Assembly (NCBI GenBank): GCA_038496675.1
Contig: CM076650.1
Location: 10,013,762-10,077,761, forward strand
DNA: 64,000 nucleotides
From: Rachycentron canadum
Taxonomy: Eukaryota; Chordata; Actinopteri; Carangiformes; Rachycentridae
Direction: 5' to 3'
The notes under the pieces were generated by a model that had not been told where the DNA came from, did not search any database, and was given only the letters and a program-made list of their open reading frames with translations. This document shows positions 25,793 to 36,608 of the stretch, piece after piece (within the stretch, counting starts at the first letter, position 1; the number at the start of each line of letters is the position of its first letter). Made by a program: the position numbers and the translations under genes.

Positions 25793-28700
25793 GGACAGAT
25801 TTGGTCTTGGTAACAAAACTGTGTTAGTATAATTACAACTAACTCACCTTCACTTGCTATGATCTGTTTATTCCAACTGTAAAATTCTGATATAATGCGA
25901 GTGAACTTGTCATGTCTTGAATTTGTTTTGTTTCATTTTAGGACATTTGTAGCTATAATATTATTATTTTATTTTTAAACAAACAAAATCGCAATTCTAG
26001 GTCCCAAAGAAACGTGGGGCTGTGGTGAAGTAAGTGTAACTATGGTGAGGTAAATGTAACAGTAAGAAAGTGCACACACAGTTCCTTTTCGTCGGATAAA
26101 ATGTTTGTAGGAATGCAGTAGGATCATTTCAATATCAAAGGCACATGTTTGCTTAATTTGCATTAAACAGAGGAGGGATGGAAGCACATTTGGCACTAAG
26201 AGGAGGTCCTTATCCCAATCGATCAAGACATGTTACTCATGCAAAAATCACATAATTAAAAAATGTGCAAATATCAGAACCTCTCAAAAATATCTGATTG
26301 TGATTTCTTTTTATCCCTTAACACACGCTTTTCCTGTTTTATGCATTATGTTGTGACAGTAAAGTGAAACATTATTTAATATTTAGTGATGAAACTGGGG
26401 AGAAATTCTGTCCTCTAACTCTCGCTGCAGAAATAAAATTGAGGAGACAGTGAGACTCTCAGAGAAATATGCTGAAAGTGTCAGTGCTGCTGCTTGAGTA
26501 TGGCAAAATTGCTTATTTTCAGATTCAGCCACATCAAGCAGTTTCTTTTCCTGGCTGTTTGTGGAGGAGCTTGCATATTCATGGCCCGCCTGTTTTGAGA
26601 ACCTGTCACTGAGCCTGTTATATTGCGCTCCCTGCCTTTCTGTTCAGGATGGCTTCAGAGGCAAAAACACTCCATCAGACTTAACACTGTCCAGCTGACA
26701 CAGTCAGGCAGTAAAACTGACAGCCAATGGAGTCTGGCCTAGCAAATGAACCGGACAAAATAAACCACCAACAGAGGGGTCACCTTCTGTCACTGCTTAT
26801 GTAGCCACACATTCATACACACATAGAAAAGCACATATACACATCAAAAGGACAATGCACCCCGCATCCGATTGCTTTTAAATACCCATACATTCACACA
26901 CATAGACACATCACTTGCATCCTCCCACCTCTCTCCTTTGGCTGGGTTAAATCCAGCAAAACCCCAGCCTTGTATTTGACCTGCCTCCCACCTCAGCTGT
27001 AAAAGAGCGAGTGCAGGAAGGAGGAGCTGGTGAGCACTGGGCTACCCACTTCTCAGACAAGCGCAACTATGGATTTATGACTTAAACTTGCCTAGTTATG
27101 AGGTCAATATCATATTGAAATGCATGGGAATAATTCCCCTTCTGCATGGACAGCTGCCTTCATAAGTCTGAAGGATTAATAAAACAACTGGGTGAGTGTT
27201 TTTGCGGCTATGAAAGTTCTCATTGACAGTGTATTCCCCTGTGGTTCTGTGAAACAGAATAGGTGTTCAATGGGAGATTAAGCACCATGGCTAACACTCA
27301 GGTCAGGTGCCCTTCATGTTGAAACCAGCCACTGACAACATATGTACATATGCGTTTGTATTTCTTTGCATGCAGATATATATTTGCTTTCCTCTTGAAG
27401 ATAGTATTGTGTAAGCGGTGTGTTATCAATCCTGCTTCCTCCTCCCACGCTATATGACTGCTGTGTTCCCCCTCCTTCCAATCCTTCCCTCTGCTGCACA
27501 GCCGCTGTGCACGGAGAGCTCTGCACAGTCCCTGTGGAATCTCCTGTGTCAGTACATTACCTTATAAGTGGAGGCATTGACTGTGGGGACTCTTTGATAC
27601 ACATTCACATACAGTACAAACACAATTGATCTTCAGTGGAGCATTGGGGGGGTTGTTGAAGAAGGATCTACACGAGTATAACAGATCACAGGCCTTCTTG
27701 TAGAATAAGAACTGTATGTGCAAGAAGGAACAAAACGCTCTTTTGATAAGGATGTGACATGGAGCAATCTTTCCCTGGAGCCAGCCGCTGAGTGCTGTAC
27801 ACTATCAGCAATCTGGGAAAGGCTCAGAGCGCCACTGTAAAAATGTAATATTATCCTATCTGTGCAGCCTCACATCGGGCATAATGTGACTGGTTGACTT
27901 TCTTTTTCTTTTTGCATGAGCAGATTTTCCCCTTAGGGGTGCTAAAATAATGACTCCATCTTATGACAACATTTGCAGCTCAATTAAATAGTGTTTATGT
28001 AAATCTTCCCCTGTGTGGGCGCTGCCAGTTCACCATGTTCACGGTAGTAGGAGGATGTTGTCATATACTTGCCATGAAGTGTCAGAGACCTTAGGTTGTC
28101 ATGACAATACACAAGGGTCAAACTTTGGCGCGGACTTTCTCTAAAGGCAAAATAAGTATTCTATCCAATCTCCGCACTTATTCGTAAAAGGAATTATTTA
28201 CTCGTTTTATGTTTTTTCAGACATGAGGGGAAAACATACAAAAATCAGTGAGTGACTAATCGATTCCTCCTCCATTTATATTTAAAATTGTTGAAGAGAG
28301 GGGCGTTAGTTAGATTCAAATAAATACTTTCTCTTAGATGTGGATGCAAGATCAGACAGCAGTCAATGATATGTTTGAAATAAAAATAAATGAATTGGAG
28401 AGTTTTTGCTCTCAGCGAGAGGAGAGGCCTGATGAGAGTGATCACAGATGCCAAGACCAAACACTTCAAACAAAGGCAGCTTGTTCTTTCATACATGAAC
28501 AGAAAAAAAAAAAAAAAAAACTTTAAAGACATTTTCTTAAAAGAAAAACAAAACAAAGAGAGTGACAGAAAGAAAGATATTGGAATTATACTGTCTGATG
28601 AACAAAGCCCGAACTGAACAATCACAACCTATTCACTATCTTTCTGGGAAAAGGTCATAATTACATAATTGTAAGTGTAAAAGCAGAGGAATTTAGAAAA

Positions 28701-29575
28701 TTACTGACAATAATTTGCTGTAATTATGGGTCTCCCCTTGCACTACTTACTGTACTCTATAGCCTCACACAGTTGCATGCAATGCATACTATATTCTAAA
28801 TGCTTTAGCTGTCCATATTTAGATGAGTTGTGAATATAAACAAGTGAGTGAGTGAAAAGTCCTTCTTGGTCTATTTAAACCCTCCCCCGCAGGCAACAGT
28901 ATTTACAAGGAAACGGTTATCATTTAGTCTCTGTTGCAGATCAAAATGTCAAGCTCCACAGAGAATCTGAGCAGTGCTGTTAGGGCCAAAAGTGCAGTTT
29001 TAGAGCCCCAGGATCTGAGAGAAAAAAATGATTTGCAAATGCCCAAATATGTCTAATTGACCTGAAATATAGCCTGTGTGCAGGAACTGTTTGAAATCAA
29101 TACAGAGAGCGAGAAGAATATCCTTGAAGGAACATTTCAGAGGATCACACCGCATGTCTTTCGGAGCAGCATTATGAAGTATGCAAGAATTATGAAAACA
29201 ATCAAGAAGTCATGATAGGTCATGTGAATTAAAATTACAGTGGTTGCAGCCAATTAAGAGAGTGCGAGGAACAGCTGTTTTACACCTAGCAGATCAGTAT
29301 AACAGGGAGTAAGAGTTTAGATTATATGAATATTCTGTGGACATAAAAGCCATTTGTGAGTGAATCCAAATATAATGTATTCCTTCTGTATTTGCTTATT
29401 GTGTGTGTTTAGTGGGGTAAATCAATAGGCTGTATTCCCAGCCTTGATTGGATTCACAATTAGCTTAGTAAGAGACTCTCTGACAGTGGGTATGTTAGAT
29501 TCAGCACAGCCAACCAACCTGATTGCCTTTCCCTCACATCAACCGCTGCTCCTTGCCATCCTCTCTTCTGCCCAG
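25793..29575. other. Non-coding stretch before the first plus-strand exon candidate
   Basis: No gene recognised. The segment at 26940-27060 is GC-richer with a purine-rich run, and could be regulatory. A18 run at about 28503-28520. The last 30 bp form a pyrimidine-rich splice acceptor for the cassette starting at 29576. If that exon is real, this stretch is intron. Confidence 0.4.
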
Positions 29576-29688
29576 GTGCCTTCTGGGTAACAATGAGGAC
29601 TGGAGGGAAGTTCCTCCCGTGTGGCAGGCGGGCCGTGACAGCTCCAAGATGCTCTTTGACCTGAGAGGAAGGGAAAACAACATCAATG
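29576..29688 (+). CDS. Candidate internal exon, product unknown
   Basis: A 113-bp stretch open in one frame encodes a soluble-looking 37-residue peptide beginning CLLGNNEDWREVPPVW and continuing with QAGRDSSKMLFDLRGRENN. It is preceded by a long pyrimidine tract ending CTTCTGCCCAG and followed by GTAATT. The upstream junction is phase 2 and the downstream junction phase 1. Third codon positions are G or C in about two thirds of codons, well above the AT-rich surroundings, which favours real coding. I do not recognise the family. No transmembrane segment or signal is visible. The phase-1 donor is compatible with the cassette at 54641-54730. It could also be a conserved non-coding element that is open by chance. 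Confidence 0.35.
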
Positions 29689-31452
29689 GTAATTCCCCTT
29701 CAAACACATTAACTGGGATGAACTGGGTCCCACCGAGCCCCTCTGAGTGGACTCGCATTGATCGCAGAAATCCATGAATAAATTTAGCACTAATTGATTT
29801 TTTTTCCTCCTCAGAAAATAAATCTCTAATTCTGAGTAGAGGCAGTGAATGTTGCAGATTGTACAAGTGCCTTCCCTTTTTTAAAAATCCAAAGGAAATA
29901 AATTTTGAGAACTAACTTAATAAGCTACAAAAATATTCAGCGTCCCCTTCATTTTGTCTGGTCCAGGAGACCTGTTGTTTTCAGTGCAGCCACAAGTTTC
30001 ATCATTTTGTGACTTGACAAGAGTCAATAAAAAAGTCCACCTCAAGCTCAGTTGTGAAACAAACAAAGAGAATTCAATGTGTTAGGATTGCCGAAGCAAC
30101 AAGCCCAGAAATTAACCCATTACGTCCTCTGGAAGCAGCTACCTTTTAATTGCTTTCAGAGGGGATTGAAGCTATAGTTGGAGGGAAAATTGTGTCACAT
30201 ATGCATTTACAAGAGCCCCCTTCAACCTGCCAGTTGGAAGAGTGATACCGTCAATATCAGATAAAGCATTTACAAAAAATTCTAAGCATTAAAAGTAAAT
30301 ACTGCACTGGGGTTGTAAAGTGGAGGATGTTGTAAATATCACAAAGGTGAACTGCCAGTTTTATTTAAATTGATATAACGATTTAAAAAATATTCACAAG
30401 GCAAAAGCCAGACAAAGAACAAAAACTAAATGTTTCTATGTAAAAGAATTTGCCATAATTGCAGAATCTTTTAAAAATGTATCAAATCAATCAAAAAAGT
30501 ACTCTCCAGATCTTAAAGTATATCTCATCAAGTTATATTTCAAAAGCAATTTAGGCTATGGTTGGAAGTGGTTTTTAAGCAGTGCATTAGTCATTAGTCA
30601 CACTATATAAAGCTAATTGGAAACACTCTGTGCATGTCATTCACAGTTAGGTCAATAAATCAGGCTAAAATTCAGGCTGATCTTTTTAGTCAGATGCTAC
30701 AGTATTTTATTCGAAATAAAATGTTTTGCCCTTTGCTTTTCAAATTGATTGCTAAGCCAAAACTCTGCCCAGATAATAATACAGATTTGTACATTAAGCC
30801 TGTCTGCTTTTATTCTATGCTGAAATAAAAAGGCCAAATCAGACTTTGCATTTGAACATGAATGTTTGATGTGTAATATTACATAATAACATAATAGTTA
30901 TATATCCAATAATATCAAAAACCACTTTGTATATAATAGCTGGAGCAGATGTTGTAGATTGTATAAGTTGTCAATTGAAATAGTCAAGGTCCTTATTCTT
31001 AGTGATGATTGAGGAGACTTGATTTGGAAAGTTGTAGATTCAGGTATCATACTGCCACCTACTGGTTGAGACTTTTTTCCAAAGCTGTTCAATCAGTCAG
31101 AGTGCACTCAAATGAGTTCCTTGTGATTAAAATTATTCAGGATTTCAGGAAGGACAACTTCTACTTCAATGGCATCTGTGGAAATGAAAAATCTCATTTA
31201 GTTTTACTTCAATGATAGATAATATCCTCAGACATCTGCATTAACTAGGAGAGGAAATGTCCCATGGGTGCCCTCACTAAATATTGCGTCCTGGGCCCTT
31301 TAAAGCACATGTAGCTGAAGATGTGGTTATGGTCTATCAAGACTCCCTTTACTGACAAACCTCAATTGCTCAGTCGTGCAAAGAAAAAAGCGTTCCTGAA
31401 ATGTTCCTTTTTGTTTGATGGATGAGTTGTACATATAATGGCTGGGCATTAC
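29689..31452. other. Non-coding, intron-like
   Basis: AT-rich sequence with no recognised gene. 29820-30900 has only short open frames. A CTCF-like motif lies at 31052-31065. If the neighbouring exon candidates are real this is intron on both strands. Confidence 0.45.
31052..31065 (-). promoter_or_regulatory. CTCF-like site
   Basis: On the minus strand the sequence reads CCAGTAGGTGGCAG. This agrees closely with the vertebrate CTCF core (CCASYAGRKGGCAG in IUPAC code). The motif can be carried by dispersed repeats, so occupancy is not implied. Confidence 0.45.
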
Positions 31453-31544
31453 CTCTGCAAATAAACCAGACTTGACATTGCCCTGCGCTGGAACATCTGG
31501 GACGCCCCAGAGACAGGATCAAAGGCCTTGTGTGTCCTTGGACT
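31453..31544 (-). CDS. Candidate internal exon, product unknown (minus gene)
   Basis: A 92-bp open stretch encodes SPRTHKAFDPVSGASQMFQR followed by RAMSSLVYLQ. It is bounded on the minus strand by an acceptor ending GCACAGATAG and a GTAATG donor. Third codon positions are about 60% GC. Entry is phase 0 and exit phase 2. It lies downstream, in minus orientation, of the candidates at 36504-36608 and 33123-33223. The acceptor pyrimidine tract is only moderate. No domain recognised. This could be chance. Confidence 0.2.
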
Positions 31545-33122
31545 CTATCTGTGCCAAACATGCACGGCAAGCTCATGAATGGCTATCCAACGCATTTCAG
31601 TCATCATCATCTGCACTGGCTGTGTTTGTTAGTCATCAGCTATTTCTGTTTAATTTGTAACAGTCATATTCCTCAGTGTTTTCGTCATGGTAACAGCAGG
31701 GTTGAGAGCGGTGAAGCTAGACAGTACAGTAAATCAATTTATGAGCTTATTATCCCACAACAAAATTGTATCGTTAGCTAAGTGGAAACATGAATGTGAC
31801 GTTGAAAACCAAGTTGTGGACTGATTGATCTTTCTAGCACTTACTTCCACTGGCACATCAGCACATCAACTGTGCTCTCATCTCTACTATACTATAGGGG
31901 CTGTTCTACAACACAATCCACATTACTTGGGCTTTTGTTTGGAGAGAGCCAGCCAACTGCATAACCTTAATTAGTCAAGCTGTATTCATTCAAGTGATTA
32001 CAATGCGCCGCACAGTAGTGAAGAGAAGCATCTGTCACTTAAACTCAAATGATTTCTCAATCTTTCTGTTCGGTGGAATACACTTATTAGACTAGCACAG
32101 CTTTTCTTAAAGCAGACTGGAGAAACTACTCATTGAATACTGAATATATCCCTCAAATAAATACAGTATTCTGATGTCGATTTTGTGCCAAAATAAAAGA
32201 CAAATCTCGTCCGGGGCTGAAAATCTAGTCATTTTCAGTATCGATTATTCTGTCTTTTTTTTGTTTGTTTTGTTTTTCTGATTTGTCATTATTTAGTCTA
32301 CAAAATTGGGGGGGGGGAATCATTGTTAATCAGCAAACACTCCTATTTGAGAGGCTTCAAACTCTAAATATTTGGAATTTTATTTATTTTCTGTTTGACA
32401 ACATAATTAATCAGCTATTTGTCTTGTCCGACGTTTTAATTACATCAAAATGCAAAAAGGAAAGCCTGTCTTTAACACTATGCTTATTGTGCCATGAAAA
32501 AAAAAAGAAAAAAAAAAAGAGGTTTATCTAAGATTGCTTTTTTTCCCCAGGTTCTTGAGTTTCATTGTGTTTGCCATTTCTACATCTCCTCAAGGCCATG
32601 CATCTGGTGCTCTCCAGCGCGCACAACTGGAGAGAGAGGCAGGATGTCACTTTTGTGAACTAGCCACGATGGAGAGGAGGGAAAATGACGCAATCATTAG
32701 AAAAGTGGTTCGGGTGGTGAAGCTGGGGCTTTACAAGGGGCAGGTTGCAAGGATCGCCTGCACCTCGGCAGATGTGCCTCGGTGTCACTGCACATCCGCA
32801 CCCGAATGAATCACCCGACAGATGTTTAACGTCAAGGCCAGGCTGTCACGCCAGCCAAACGCACACGTGCACACAACAGCCTTGTAAAGACACGCATGCA
32901 CACACAGCACAATTTAATACTACTTTAGGAAGACTGGCTCCACGAGGGGTCAGACCATGGCACTAATTTTCACCTTGAATGTGACTTTGATCAAAAAAAA
33001 AAAAAAAACAAACAAAAAAAAAAAAAACAGATTTCACTCATCATATAGAAAAGTTTTGTTGAGTGGAGAAAAAAAAAAAACAAAAAACAATCCTCTGATG
33101 TGCACGAAATACACACAACAAC
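31545..33122. other. Non-coding stretch between minus-strand exon candidates
   Basis: Contains a G9 run at about 32309-32317, A-rich simple sequence at about 32487-32520 and 32993-33027, and a GC-richer patch at 32590-32800. The patch has an open 91-codon plus-strand frame with no domain features. No gene is seen. Confidence 0.45.
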
Positions 33123-33223
33123 CTGACTGAAATGTAGTTCTGCTCAAACTCGCTGAGCTCGTGAAATGTTTCTACAGCATAACGTATTTTCAGACGCTCT
33201 TTTTGATCTCTGGCTTGTACCAT
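33123..33223 (-). CDS. Candidate internal exon, product unknown (minus gene)
   Basis: On the minus strand an acceptor (GATGGGTTGTTTTCAG) is followed by an open stretch encoding MVQARDQKERLKIRYAVETF and then HELSEFEQNYISV. It is rich in charged residues and probably helical. The donor is uncertain. CAG/GTTGTT gives 101 bp (exit phase 2), while TCA/GTCAGG five bases earlier gives 96 bp (exit phase 0). Entry phase 0 matches the exit phase of the candidate at 36504-36608. The peptide composition looks protein-like, but GC at third positions is not elevated, and no family is recognised. Confidence 0.25.
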
Positions 33224-35774
33224 CTGAAAACAACCCATCAATATTGAAAGACAGAAGGTATTTTAGATAACTCTACACCAGGATCCTCTTGATTTTTTTT
33301 TTTCTTCCCTTTTCTGTGGGACCTTTCATGGCAGCATAAAGATATTTTGTAAAAACCCATTTCCACCAAAAAACAAATGGTGCTTCTTACCACAGATGCA
33401 ACTTTTATTACTTCTTTGTTTCAGGGTTAGTTTTGGGGGCGAGGATGACGAAACGCAACACTACTACAATAAACTGTCAGTGCTGAAAAACAGATGTTCT
33501 CAAACTTTGTAATGTCACACTGCCATGCTGTACACAACACATTTCCACGTGAGATTTTATTGGCAAAAGGGGAAATTATATTTGAACAAGACTGGAGTAT
33601 TAAGTGAGATTCAATTTCACACATTTATAATTACAGTGTCCTTGGAACAGGTCCTGTCATTTGAAGTGAACAATGACTTAAGAATTTGCCTGATCTTTTC
33701 ACAGAATCAATGATTTTGTGTGCCAAATGTATTTTTTTTTTTTAATTTATTTATTAAAAGGTGTATATTGGTAACAAGATGGAGAATCACTGTTAAAGAG
33801 GAGCAGTTGAAGGTAAGGAGCTTTTAAGAAAGAGTTGCTGGATCTTTGAGAACATTCTTGAGGCCCTTTTCCCCTCTTTTGGAGAAACCCAGGCAGATAA
33901 AAGGAAACACTCGGGTGGATTAAAGTGTTCAGAATGTATCAGCATCAAACCACTAGAGTTTTTGCCCTCTACATTTTTCAAACACAGTCAATAGATCTAA
34001 ATATTTTACTGTGCCCTGGCCGATTTATTGTTTGATGTTTAAAAACTTGTGTGGAATGAAAGAAAATTCATTAAAGAAGAAGGCCCCAGAACGAGGCCCT
34101 ACGATCAGCTTTGAAAGTCTAGTTTAACTGGGATATTGATCATTCTCTTTCTTCTGTGACAAAGGCCACCAGGGACGCTGGAGGTGTCGGTGGATGAAGG
34201 CGCGCTGCCAATAACACCAGACGTGTGTGTGTATACACTGTAGGTGAAGCTGGGAATTACACTACTGACACTGAAAAATCCAATAGCTCAAAAATGACCA
34301 AACAAACATCACATTCTTCATTTCTTGCTGGTGAAAAGAAAATTCAGTCTTCATTCTAGTTTGGATGCAGCATTGTGCACTTGGGGATTTGTGATTTATA
34401 AAATGCATGACAGATAAGTAATATATTAGTGAACTTAATTTTGCAGCTTTGTGTGGCCAAGGTTATATTGATCATCCCTCAACTTACATAAAAGGCATCC
34501 AACTCTTCCTGTGTCTTGTCATAGTGTAGAAAGCCCTTTATTTCTTGAGTATGAGCTGTCTGTTTTGCATACAAACTGGTTTACTGAGGTAAGGAAGTAA
34601 CAGTGTATGTGAGTGATATCAAATGGTAGATTTTCCCTTTTAGTTACTATAACACATTCAGACCAGTTATACAGCAGGTGTAGCCATACCCAACATGGCT
34701 TAAAAATTCTGAGCACACTTTATTAAGTTATACACTAACAAAAGGTGAAAAGTGTTATGATGGAAGAGATGTCTCACCTTTGGGAAACAGCAAAAATGCT
34801 TCTGCACAAGCAGCAGATATGAAGGTAGGTAAGTATGAAGGTATTAGCAGTCATGGATATCTTATTTTAGAGATATTCAAGCACAGAAATGCAAAACTTC
34901 ATCCGCTTCAGTTATTCAAGTTTAGAAAACCATCAACGAAAGTCCAAAATTTCTGGAAACTTTTTTGACATCAGGAGACAGACTAACCACAGCAGAATTA
35001 ATTAATCAAATCTTTGGAATATGCAGCGCAAGACTCTCTTTTCCCTGACCTAGAAAAAATTAGACAAGCAGGACTTCACAACTGTCAGCAATACTTTGGA
35101 GACGGGAGACGATTAAGATTGATGCTTTAGACAAATAATGACATATCATCAATGTATCAGTGTCACTTGAGAAGAAAAACACATACAAGTTGCCACTTGG
35201 CGATTTCTAAGAATGTGCAAACTGTACAGCCTGTAAATATGGAAAACTTCTAATCTAAAAAATATTATGATAATAAAAATAGGATTGTGATCAAAGCTGG
35301 AGTGGCCATAACATAATAGGGCAATGTTTTGTGTAAATAATTTAGTTAAGTACAGAAAATAACGTTTTTTAGTGTACATGCTACAAGCGTGCACACAGGG
35401 GTGATTAGGCTGGCTTCCCCCCAACAATAAACCATAACGTGGAAGTGCAGTATCCTGCACCCACAACACTTAAAAATAATATTCAAGAGTGAAATAATGA
35501 TTCATAATGATTACTTGACCCTCTGCTCTTTCTGTTTACATAGCTGCAGCTGCCTTCGGAAATATTTGCACAACTTGATGAAGCCGTGATAAGAACTGAC
35601 TAAAAAGAGAGCAGTCACCCGCCATGTGTCACTGCTGTGTCCACCACAGAAACCTTCACAGAAGTAGATCAATCTGGAGCATAATGTCCTCTCGCTAAAT
35701 TTCAAGTATATCCAAGGACCAGTTAGTGCAGGCCAGTACAGAAAGAAAGGTTCTGTGTGAAATAGTGTGAATTT

Positions 35775-35808
<34 letters not shown>

Positions 35809-36503
35809 CCCTAGAAGAGATGCATATCCAGACATGTGTAAATTAGAAGTTGCCAGAAACACTTTTCTTTCACACTGTACACTGCATTTGTATTTTAATA
35901 ATGTGTTTCATCAAGCAACAATTGATCAACAACTTGTTTTGTTATACAATAGATGATAATGAAGTGCAGATTAGGTATATTAACAGCAGTTCTGTTTGCC
36001 TCTCCTTTTGCACAAAATCTTTCGTCTAAAAATATGAGCGGTCTGAATAAGCTTTTGGCACAGCTGAGGCAGTGCTACATGGCCTGTATAAATAAAAATT
36101 CACCCCTCCTTTTCCAAAAAAAAAAAAAAAAAAAAATCAGTTTCCATCTGAGCTCTTCTACTCTTCTCCTGCTCCTATCATAGCGCTGATCAGGGCATTT
36201 GTGTGTATCAGCGTGAGAACAATTTATTTAAAACAACATTTTCCGTAATCTGAAATGGACTAAAGTGATGGTCACCTGATGCATAGATTTCTTTGCTTCT
36301 GTTTGTTGACCTTTGTGTTCAGAAGTGTCTGTCTAAAACTCACTCTTCTTTTTTTCTTTTCTTTTCACTGAATGTGTCCTTTTTTTGTGCCTTATCTACC
36401 ATGAATGTCACTGAATGTAATTACCACTGTAGCTGAAAGAGAAACATTCAGCAAATATGGATCAAATGGGCACATTGAACACTGACATGAAACAAGTCCT
36501 TAC
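33224..36503. other. Non-coding stretch, AT-rich
   Basis: No gene recognised. T runs occur at about 33731-33742 and 35778-35801 and an A run at about 36117-36136. Several open frames of 60-106 codons occur, all of chance-like composition. If the flanking minus-strand exons are real this is a 3.3-kb intron. Confidence 0.45.
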
Positions 36504-36608
36504 ATCCAAATGAAGGGGAAGCCTGATCTGTTTGGCCATTAACTCCAGGACCAAGTCAAACCACTCACTCAGTGAGGATGCTGGTTTCTTCAGTGGCCTG
36601 TGTAGAGC
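36504..36608 (-). CDS. Candidate internal exon, product unknown (minus gene)
   Basis: A 105-bp stretch (exactly 35 codons, phase 0 at both ends) encodes ALHRPLKKPASSLSEWFDLV followed by LELMAKQIRLPLHLD. On the minus strand it is bounded by a good acceptor (ACTTCTGTCTTTAG) and a GTAAGG donor. The peptide has a basic, Pro-containing N-terminal part and then an amphipathic helix-like segment. The other two frames contain stops. It is too short for the usual ORF cut-off. Of the minus-strand cassettes this has the best pair of splice signals. The family is not recognised. Confidence 0.3.

Noticed and set aside
25852..25880. 29-bp minus-strand cassette with good splice sites next to a repeat relic
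   Set aside because: Too short, and adjacent to repeat-derived sequence. Probably coincidental.
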